A DNA stretch of 41,433 bases from the NCBI GenBank assembly GCA_009784975.1, contig WQXG01000025.1:1-41433 (forward strand). Direction: 5' to 3'. Each line of letters begins with the position of its first letter. Position 1 is the first letter of the stretch. The position numbers and the translations under genes are program-made. The notes below the pieces were generated by a model. The model saw only the letters and a list, made by a program, of their open reading frames with translations, had not been told where the DNA came from and made no database searches. Shown in pieces: positions 36,047 through 41,433 of the stretch. The stretch comes from Treponema sp. Its GTDB lineage: Bacteria; Spirochaetota; Spirochaetia; Treponematales; Breznakiellaceae.

Positions 36047-36604
36047 TTAGTTTCCTTCTTTTACAATTTCTATGCGAATTCCGTCGTTTTGATCCGGCTC
36101 GTCTTTGGGAGGGATTGATACGCGCAGAATGCCGTTTTTATAAACCGCTTTTACTTTTTCCTGCGCGTATTTATCAAGCGGCACAAAATATTTTTGTTTT
36201 TCGATATCTTTCATTTTAAGACGGCGTTTAAAGTAACGGACATTTTCATCTTTTTGCAAAAATGCAGGAGTATCATCGTCCATTTTTGCGGAGAAAACCA
36301 TGTAATCGCCCTGGAAGGAAAGACTAATGTCTTTTTCATCAAAGCCGGCAAGAGCAAATTCAAAAACAAGGGATCTGTCTTCCAGCATAAAAACATTCAT
36401 TGGAGGATACGAATAATTGGGATAAAAATCGGTGTTTTCGTCACAGAAATATTTGTCAAAAGAAAACGGTTCCTGATTAAAAATCGTCCTGTCCAGATTG
36501 CGCGGGTTAAATTTTCTGTGAAAATCATCCTGAAAACTTCTGGCTGCTTCGAAAATCTCATCAAAGACATTGCCCAAATCCATGTAATTTCTTGTACCTT
36601 TCAT
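36047..36604 (-). CDS. Small heat-shock protein Hsp20
   Basis: 185 residues. The alpha-crystallin domain spans about residues 65-165 (MLEDRSLVFEFALAGFDEKDI, YFKRRLKM, VKAVYKNGILRVSIPP). The C-terminal I/V-x-I oligomerisation motif is VSIPP-like. Small heat-shock proteins hold unfolding proteins in a refoldable state. AGGAG at 6 nt spacing precedes the ATG. A 5' leader of about 90 nt contains a 9-bp dyad, so its expression may be regulated at transcription or by RNA structure. Confidence 0.9.
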   Translation of the reverse strand: MKGTRNYMDLGNVFDEIFEAARSFQDDFHRKFNPRNLDRTIFNQEPFSFDKYFCDENTDFYPNYSYPPMNVFMLEDRSLVFEFALAGFDEKDISLSFQGDYMVFSAKMDDDTPAFLQKDENVRYFKRRLKMKDIEKQKYFVPLDKYAQEKVKAVYKNGILRVSIPPKDEPDQNDGIRIEIVKEGN

Positions 36605-36616
36605 AAAAAACTCCTG

Positions 36617-36644
36617 TTATGTCATGCTTACGCCAATGACATAA
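36617..36644 (-). promoter_or_regulatory. 9-bp dyad immediately upstream of the hsp20 ribosome-binding site
   Basis: TTATGTCAT (36617-36625) and ATGACATAA (36636-36644) form a perfect 9-bp inverted repeat with a 10-nt loop, ending one base from the CAGGAG site on the minus strand. It may be an RNA hairpin or an operator. It is not a CIRCE element. Confidence 0.55.
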
Positions 36645-36700
36645 TTGATATAAAGAACCCCCATACAGGCGATCCCAAAGAGCGCAACGGCTCCTAGTTA

Positions 36701-36729
36701 AATTTACAGGTATTCTAACAAAAAGTCAA
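36701..36729 (-). promoter_or_regulatory. hsp20 promoter
   Basis: On the minus strand TTGACT (36729-36724), 17-nt spacer, TAAATT (36706-36701). It predicts a 5' leader of about 90 nt. No sigma-32-like boxes were recognised. Confidence 0.5.
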
Positions 36730-36750
36730 ATAAAAAGAATAAATCGAGCA

Positions 36751-36948
36751 AGGACTCTCGCAGAGGCGCAGAGGCGCGGAGGACGCAGAGGGAAGAGGGG
36801 GAATGAGCGGTTGTTTGAATTCTTCCCTTTTATTCCTACATATCTCGGATTAATTCATAGATTTCTTGGGAAAAAGGAGAAGATTTCGTACTAAAACTCT
36901 GCGTCCTCTGCGTCTCCTTCAAACCTTCGGTTTGCGGTCTGCGAGAAA
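36751..36948. repeat. Palindromic repeat copy C
   Basis: About 198 bp. Left arm AGGACTCTCGCAGAGGCGC... (36751-36790); right arm from CTCTGCGTCCTCTGCG (36897) to GCGAGA (36941-36946), carrying the 23-bp hairpin module at 36916-36938. The core (36791-36896) is AT-rich. It lies between the stop of the YmdB-like gene and the hsp20 promoter and, with that promoter, makes up the 350-bp non-coding stretch 36605-36954. Confidence 0.85.
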
Positions 36949-36954
36949 TCTTCC

Positions 36955-37767
36955 TCATTCAATCTTGTGCGACTTTTCTACGGCAACACGTATTCGTTCG
37001 ATTGATTGGGTTTTGCCGTCATTGGCTATGTCCAAAAATACGCCCTGGAGTTCAAGGTTATCCCATGCGTCTTTTGTCCAGTCCGGGATACCCGATAAAT
37101 ATTCCCTGATGCGGGAGTTAATTTCGCAGCCGCCCACAGAGTGCTGGCTGCCCGTTCTGCCCGCGTCGCTGATGCAGGCGGTTCCGCCGGGCAGGATTAT
37201 TTCATCTGCGGTTTGGACACGGGTATGAGAGCCGATCACGGCAGAACAAAGACCGTCTGCGGCGTAAAAAAAAGTTTTCTTTTCGGCGCTTGCCTGCGCG
37301 TGAAAATCAACAATTACATAGGGAGTTTGCTTTTTTAATTTTGCCAAAGTGTCGTGGGGTCCCCCCGAGAGAAAAGCGAATGGGCTGTTGGCGTGCAGGC
37401 GGTTAAAACCGTTTTGGCCCAAAAAAACAGCGACCGCTATTTTTTCGCTGCCAACTTTAAAAACAAAGGAGCCAAAGCCGGGAGCTTCGCTGTTAAGGTT
37501 ATCGGGGCGCAGTATAAATCGGCATGAATCAAGATTTTCTGTTAAATCTTTTTTGTAAAAACAGCAATCCCCCAGAGTGACGGCGTTTGCGCCCAGCTTG
37601 TGAATATACATAGCATGACTGTGTCCAAGCCCGTTACCGCCGGTTGCTCCGTCTGCGCAGACAATCATAAAGTCCCATTCGTAACGTGTCTTTAAATCTT
37701 TTATTGCTTTTTTAAAAGTATATACTCCCGCTTTACCGACTATTTCCGCAATATAGAGAACTTTCAT
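36955..37767 (-). CDS. YmdB-family metallophosphoesterase with altered metal site
   Basis: 270 residues, same length as Bacillus YmdB (2',3'-cyclic nucleotide phosphodiesterase) and collinear with it: IRF-type end, IVDFHAQASAEK, GSHTRVQTADE, LPGGTACISDAGRTG. But positions that bind metal in the family differ: the GD near residue 8 is AE, the NGEN motif is C-A-D-G (37-40), GNH is GDC (66-68), and the HTH pair is H181-T-R183. H156 and H181 remain. Catalysis is therefore doubtful or metal-shifted. It overlaps the upstream TPR gene by 4 bp. Confidence 0.82.
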   Translation of the reverse strand: MKVLYIAEIVGKAGVYTFKKAIKDLKTRYEWDFMIVCADGATGGNGLGHSHAMYIHKLGANAVTLGDCCFYKKDLTENLDSCRFILRPDNLNSEAPGFGSFVFKVGSEKIAVAVFLGQNGFNRLHANSPFAFLSGGPHDTLAKLKKQTPYVIVDFHAQASAEKKTFFYAADGLCSAVIGSHTRVQTADEIILPGGTACISDAGRTGSQHSVGGCEINSRIREYLSGIPDWTKDAWDNLELQGVFLDIANDGKTQSIERIRVAVEKSHKIE

Positions 37768-38297
37768 TTTGATTGACCATTAATTGCGTCATAGCCGCAA
37801 AGGAGACGTTCAAATTCCGCTGCTGCGCGAAAATCTTTTAGTTCCCTGCAAGTGTCGCGCAGATTATAAAGCGCATCGTAAAAATGCGGCCATAAATTTA
37901 CAGATTTTTCAAAACAATTACGGGCTTCTTCAAAATTACATTTGTTAAAATATAAAACGCCCAGATTATTCCATGTTTTAGGATCGTTGTCATTGCGCAG
38001 CAGGGCAGAGAGGTAACATTCTTCTGATAAATCAAATTCTTTTAACTCATAATAGATAAGACCGAGGGAATGCCAGGCTTCGCAAAGATCTTCGTTTATC
38101 GTTATGCAGCGCCGGAAACTTTCAATCGCATCGGAATAATCACCTGTTTTTTGCTGGGCGATGCCCAAATTCAGCCAGAGTACGGCATTTTCAGGCTCCA
38201 AAATCAGAGCCTGGCGGAACACGGAGATTGCCTCAAAAGGACGGTTTGCCTCGGTTAGAGCGATACCCGAATTGTTTAATACTGCTGCGTTTTCCAT
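37764..38297 (-). CDS. TPR-repeat protein
   Basis: 177 residues made of about four to five tetratricopeptide repeats (FEAISVFRQALILEPENAVL, GDYSDAIESFRRCITINEDL, EFDLSEECYLSALLRNDNDP, NFEEARNCFEKSVNLWPHF). No signal peptide, so it is probably a cytosolic protein-protein adaptor. First gene of the TPR-ymdB unit. The promoter (38304-38332) ends 6 nt before the ATG with no ribosome-binding site. Confidence 0.85.
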   Translation of the reverse strand: MENAAVLNNSGIALTEANRPFEAISVFRQALILEPENAVLWLNLGIAQQKTGDYSDAIESFRRCITINEDLCEAWHSLGLIYYELKEFDLSEECYLSALLRNDNDPKTWNNLGVLYFNKCNFEEARNCFEKSVNLWPHFYDALYNLRDTCRELKDFRAAAEFERLLCGYDAINGQSK

Positions 38298-38303
38298 ATA
38301 TAT

Positions 38304-38332
38304 AATTTACATTAAAAAGGCAGGATAAACAA
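38304..38332 (-). promoter_or_regulatory. Promoter of the TPR-ymdB unit, leaderless type
   Basis: On the minus strand TTGTTT (38332-38327), 17-nt spacer, TAAATT (38309-38304), then 6 nt to the ATG. Confidence 0.55.
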
Positions 38333-38387
38333 CTAAAATAGTTTTTAAAAACGTTTTGGGATACTATTATTTTCTTAAGATATATAT

Positions 38388-38393
38388 TATAAT
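38388..38393 (+). promoter_or_regulatory. -10 box before the cyclase-like gene
   Basis: A perfect TATAAT 9 nt before the GTG start at 38403. No -35 at normal spacing; TTGGGA at 38356-38361 is too far. Confidence 0.35.
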
Positions 38394-38402
38394 AACTTTA
38401 CC

Positions 38403-39914
38403 GTGAAAAACATTAACGAATACAACAGCGGAATGACAGAGTTTGAATTATTCTCTTTTCTTTACGATAAAATTGTCACAAAGGAGATTACTTCCTTTTC
38501 AAAGTTAAGAGAACTAATAGCTCCTGTCTTAAAGGATAAATGGACTCATCCTGTAGTTATGAGGGCTTTTCTCATGCTGAAACGCCTGAATTGGGGGTTT
38601 TTTGCGTCAATTTGCCCAAATACCCATAAAAAACTCTGGAAAGAACTGGTAATTCCGGACAGGGATTTTCCCGAAGCGGGCGATTTAAAAAAGACGCTTC
38701 AAATTTCCAACCTTTATGTGGCAATGCTTGATATCCACGGTTATACAAAGTTTTGCATGGAATCCCGGAAAAATCTGTCTATGATGCATAATTTGGACTG
38801 GGCTATAGAAAACGAGGTAAAACGTATTTCTACCCAGTGCGGCGCGATAAGCCAGAGGGAACGCGGGGATGAAATGGTCGTAGTTGCCGCCAGCGCTACG
38901 GATGCGCTTATGGTTACTCTGTGTATTATCGACTATTTCGGCAAGACAGATACTGTAGGCGATCCTGATATATCAACAAAACGTACCGGCAATGCCGAGG
39001 CGCTGCCTCCTTTTAAAATTTCTGCCGGGATTACAGGCGGTAATACTCAAAGCCCTCTTATAATTACAGAAAGGGGAAACCTCGCCGGCTTCCTTTTAAA
39101 TTCCGGAGCGAGGCTTCAAACAAGGGCGAATGAACTTTCTCCTAAAGATTCAAGGATTATGATCGCCAAGCAGGTCATGATGAATTATGAAAAAGAAAAT
39201 AAAGAAAACAAAGACAATAAATGTATACTTTTGCAAAAAGATTCAATCTATTTTTTTGATACAGGGCATATCGAATTTAAAGGTGTAATGATTCCAACCT
39301 GCGAAGTTGTTTTTGACAAAGACGAACGCTACAAGGAAAAATTTTCAGAGGATATGACAAAATTGTTTTCGTCCATTCGTGAAAATCTGTGGGAGCAGAG
39401 AATATTCCAGGATTTGATGGAGCTGCTGACAAGGGTAGCGCAGACAATGCCGAAGTTTTCTGTTACGCCTTCCGCCCCTGTTCACGGAATACAAACTGTC
39501 ACAAACGAATCTTATGTCCAAATTTGCCGTCTTGCTCTTAAAGCCTATGCCGTAAGCGAAGATTATTATCTTGCGGTAGAATATTTAACGGCTCTTGGTG
39601 ATATCAGCGAAAATATAAAATCATTTGACAGATTGATTTTTGATTACCTAAAAGGCATTACAGAAAAATACAAACTTCTGCTTGATGCTTTTGAATCACG
39701 CATTAACAAGGAAGTTGATGAAAAAGCCGAGCAGATATTCGGGAATCATCATAAAACATGGACTGCCGCCAAAAACGGCTGCCAGATATACGAAAAAATG
39801 CAGGGCATCGGACGCAAGAGCAAAGAAATAACCAAGAAAAAAAATCTGTGGCTCAGCACTTTTTCCCAGAATAAAGAAAAGATGGAATTTACTCTGTACT
39901 CGGGGAAGAAATAG
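38403..39914 (+). CDS. Class III nucleotidyl cyclase-like protein
   Basis: 503 residues. An uncharacterised helical N-terminus (about 1-95) is followed by a class III cyclase homology domain (about 103-305): metal Asp candidates D110 (AMLDIHGYTKF) and D156 (ERGDEMVV), transition-state N233 and R237 (LLNSGARLQTRA), and EFKGVMIPTCEVVF near its end. A helical C-terminal region of about 190 residues follows. It may make cAMP or cGMP, which would suit the cNMP-binding proteins at 27-29 kb, but substrate is not certain. The start is GTG with no clear ribosome-binding site; ATG 38433 is an alternative. Its end overlaps the convergent MFS gene by 26 bp. Confidence 0.7.
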   Translation: MKNINEYNSGMTEFELFSFLYDKIVTKEITSFSKLRELIAPVLKDKWTHPVVMRAFLMLKRLNWGFFASICPNTHKKLWKELVIPDRDFPEAGDLKKTLQISNLYVAMLDIHGYTKFCMESRKNLSMMHNLDWAIENEVKRISTQCGAISQRERGDEMVVVAASATDALMVTLCIIDYFGKTDTVGDPDISTKRTGNAEALPPFKISAGITGGNTQSPLIITERGNLAGFLLNSGARLQTRANELSPKDSRIMIAKQVMMNYEKENKENKDNKCILLQKDSIYFFDTGHIEFKGVMIPTCEVVFDKDERYKEKFSEDMTKLFSSIRENLWEQRIFQDLMELLTRVAQTMPKFSVTPSAPVHGIQTVTNESYVQICRLALKAYAVSEDYYLAVEYLTALGDISENIKSFDRLIFDYLKGITEKYKLLLDAFESRINKEVDEKAEQIFGNHHKTWTAAKNGCQIYEKMQGIGRKSKEITKKKNLWLSTFSQNKEKMEFTLYSGKK

Positions 39915-41079
39915 TTTTTCTGCCTTTCATAAACATTATTAATAAAACTGCCGCAAGCAGAGACAAGCATGCGCCGAAAAGAAACGGGACTGCGTGTCCG
40001 TAAGCATTCCATAAAAGACCGGCTATTACGCTTGCGGGAAGCAGAGCGATACCCGCTACAGTAGAATGCAGCCCAAGCAAGGTGCCTTTTAAAGGCGCAG
40101 GCGCAATTTCCGCGACAAAGGCGCGTTCTACGCCTGTTATCATTGCCGTAAAAATTCCGTAAAGGATAAAAACAGCAATTATGGAAAAAGCGTTATCTGC
40201 AAATGCAAACCCGAAGTAACAGGCGGCGAATGTAAGATAACCGGGAACAAGCAGATTTTTTCTTCCTATTTTATCAGACAGTTTTCCAAGCGGCACGGAT
40301 AAAAGCGCTGCAACCGCGTTATAAACCAGAAAAAGCAGAATAACATTCGCTTCGCTAAACCCTACTGCTTTTGCCTTTAAAATTAAAAAAACTTTGGATG
40401 AGTTTCCCAGCGTAAAAATAAAAACAACAAACAGATACAATTTTAGCTGATTATCTATTTTATTTATATTTTTCCAAAACGGAGTTTTTTCTGTTTTTGC
40501 TTCTATTTGCTCTGTATCCCGTTTTTTTTCTTTTACAAAAAGAAACATAAAAAGCCCAATCGCTGCCGGTATCATGGAAAGCGCAAAAAGGTTTTTATAA
40601 CTATAATCGCCCCCGGATCTTATTATAATTAAATAAACGATAAGTATTCCAAGCGCGGCTCCTGCTTTATCAAGCGCCTTATGAAGCCCGAATGCTTTCC
40701 CCATATTTTCCTTATCTGCGCTTTCGCTGACTAAAACATCCCTGGGAGCAGTTCGTATCCCTTTGCCGACTCTGTCAATTACTTTGGCGCCGAGTATCCC
40801 TATCCATGAACCCGCGAAAAGCAATGCGAATTTATATACCAATCCCGCTCCATAGCCAAAAAAGGCAGTTAGTTTTTTCTTCTGAAACTTGTCTGTTAAA
40901 TAGCCTGAAAAAACCTTTAATAAACTGGCAAGGCTTTCGGCAATTCCTTCAATCAGCCCGACAAGCGCGGGTGTAGCGCCGAATACGCTTACAAGGTACA
41001 GCGGTATCAGCGGATAAACCATCTCTGTGCTGATATCTGTGAAAAAACTTATTAGTCCTATGAATACTACGTTAAGCAT
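39889..41079 (-). CDS. MFS transporter
   Basis: 396 residues with 11-12 transmembrane segments. Segments such as FTDISTEMVYPLIPLYLV near the N-terminus, GRKNLLVPGYLTF in the middle and RVGKGIRTAPRDVLVSES (MFS loop 2-3 type) identify it as a major facilitator. The substrate is unknown; the PRDVLVSES segment is typical of a bacterial MFS subgroup with no agreed substrate. The convergent 26-bp overlap with the cyclase gene is unusual but both frames are intact. A TAAAAT box lies 8 nt before the start, and a stronger promoter pair is further upstream at 41376-41406. Confidence 0.88.
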   Translation of the reverse strand: MLNVVFIGLISFFTDISTEMVYPLIPLYLVSVFGATPALVGLIEGIAESLASLLKVFSGYLTDKFQKKKLTAFFGYGAGLVYKFALLFAGSWIGILGAKVIDRVGKGIRTAPRDVLVSESADKENMGKAFGLHKALDKAGAALGILIVYLIIIRSGGDYSYKNLFALSMIPAAIGLFMFLFVKEKKRDTEQIEAKTEKTPFWKNINKIDNQLKLYLFVVFIFTLGNSSKVFLILKAKAVGFSEANVILLFLVYNAVAALLSVPLGKLSDKIGRKNLLVPGYLTFAACYFGFAFADNAFSIIAVFILYGIFTAMITGVERAFVAEIAPAPLKGTLLGLHSTVAGIALLPASVIAGLLWNAYGHAVPFLFGACLSLLAAVLLIMFMKGRKTISSPSTE

Positions 41080-41136
41080 GTTGCATTATTTTAACAAATT
41101 TAGATATTTTGAGGAAGAGTTTTTACCACGGGGGAT

Positions 41137-41205
41137 TTGCTAGGACTCTCGCAGAGACGCGGAGGCGCGGAGGACGCGGAGAGGAAGAAGAGGGAAGAGG
41201 GGGAA
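41137..41205. repeat. Palindromic repeat half-copy D1
   Basis: TTGCTAGGACTCTCGC begins the arm (41137-41152), followed by CGGAGGCGCGGAGGACGCGG and a purine-rich tail ending about 41205. There is no inverted right arm. It lies in the 354-bp non-coding stretch between the MFS start (41079) and the window end. Confidence 0.8.
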
Positions 41206-41207
41206 GA

Positions 41208-41294
41208 TTGCCAAGACTCTCGCGGAGGCGCGGACCGCAAACCGAAGGTTTGAAGGAAGACGCGGAGGAAGAGGGAAGAGGGGGGAGGGGGGAG
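41208..41294. repeat. Palindromic repeat half-copy D2 with hairpin module
   Basis: TTGCCAAGACTCTCGC (41208-41223) opens a second, same-direction arm only a few bases after D1. It carries the 23-bp hairpin module at 41234-41256 and then a purine-rich tail of AGG/GGGA units to about 41294. No right arm is seen. Confidence 0.8.
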
Positions 41295-41345
41295 AGTTGG
41301 GAATTTATATGTCCCTTTAAATTCCCGATTTTAGCCAGAAAATAG

Positions 41346-41360
41346 CCCGCGGTCAGCGGG
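41346..41360. other. Small GC hairpin downstream of the right-edge promoter
   Basis: CCCGC (41346-41350) and GCGGG (41356-41360) with loop GGTCA. For the minus-strand promoter at 41376-41406 it would lie at about +10 to +24 of the transcript, where it could act as an attenuator or 5' stabiliser. Confidence 0.35.
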
Positions 41361-41375
41361 GATTATTTGTATACT

Positions 41376-41406
41376 ATTATAGCATTATTTTAATAAAAAA
41401 AGTCAA
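41376..41406 (-). promoter_or_regulatory. Candidate promoter at the right edge, reading left toward the MFS gene
   Basis: On the minus strand TTGACT (41406-41401), 19-nt spacer and perfect TATAAT (41381-41376). The spacing is slightly long. Transcripts would cross both repeat half-copies before the MFS start at 41079. Confidence 0.4.
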
Positions 41407-41433
41407 GATGCCTCTATAAAATGTTTATTTTAA

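Noticed and set aside
36605-36729. CIRCE (HrcA) element controlling hsp20
   Set aside because: No TTAGCACTC-N9-GAGTGCTAA-like sequence is present; the visible dyad is different.
3980-41294. A CRISPR array made of the spread CG/AG-rich repeats
   Set aside because: The copies are kilobases apart, palindromic as whole elements, and have no regular spacers or cas genes.
41109-41345. Open frame encoding a 78-residue Arg/Gly/Glu-rich peptide
   Set aside because: It lies over the two repeat half-copies, has extremely biased composition explained by the repeat units, and no ribosome-binding site.

Overview
The window (about 41.4 kb, moderately AT-rich) looks like a chromosome segment of a Treponema-type spirochaete, probably an anaerobic, hydrogen-metabolising relative of the gut treponemes. 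Supporting signs are the run uvrA - lptD-like - phoH - short PgpH-type 7TM-HD protein - ybeY - corC/tlyC - TPR protein on one strand, several spirochaete-style small lipoproteins, cyclic-nucleotide sensors joined to GGDEF domains, and a trimeric [FeFe] hydrogenase. The genus is an inference. No alignment or search could be run, and all domain calls were made by eye.

Layout. 1-47: first codons of a transposase OrfA running off the left edge. 111-2004: a VanZ-like membrane protein and a membrane-anchored LuxR-type regulator. 2022-14154 (minus): seven tightly packed genes (uvrA, LptD-like, phoH, pgpH-like, ybeY, corC-like, TPR/OM protein), probably one long operon covering DNA repair, outer-membrane assembly, RNA maturation and c-di-AMP turnover. 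14262-14334: tRNA with a CAT anticodon. 14369-22078 (plus): RqcH/NFACT protein, MEMO-family protein, LEA-type lipoprotein, a HisA-HisI-HisE fusion, hisC, hisD and a Gfo/Idh/MocA dehydrogenase. 22073-23779 (minus): acyl-CoA synthetase. 23959-26940 (plus): lipoprotein, XRE-cupin regulator, second acyl-CoA synthetase. 27116-29097 (minus): two cNMP-binding/GGDEF paralogues, one intact-looking and one degenerate. 29223-35488 (plus): HydC-HydB-HydA electron-bifurcating-type hydrogenase, purine permease and deoC. 35485-38297 (minus): a membrane protein, Hsp20, a degenerate YmdB-like phosphoesterase and a TPR protein. 38403-39914 (plus): class III nucleotidyl cyclase-like protein. 39889-41079 (minus): MFS transporter. 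The last 350 bp are non-coding and repeat-rich.

Two patterns cut across the genes. First, a family of CG/AG-rich repeats with inverted ends (end core GACTCTCGC...GCGAGAGTC) occurs at 3980-4088, 26940-27107, 36751-36948 and, as two same-direction half-copies, at 41137-41294. One copy lies in frame inside the signal-peptide region of a gene. Three copies carry the same 23-bp hairpin module at the same internal place. Second, many first-of-unit genes have a -35/-10 pair whose -10 box ends only 5-9 nt before the start codon and have no Shine-Dalgarno sequence, as expected for leaderless mRNAs. Genes inside operons have ordinary AGGAG-type sites. Other points of interest are an inverted repeat filling the gap between the divergent promoters of the hydrogenase operon and a cNMP sensor, a 9-bp dyad just upstream of the hsp20 ribosome-binding site, a SAP-like motif at the N-terminus of the LptD-like protein, and loss of metal-site residues in the YmdB homologue.
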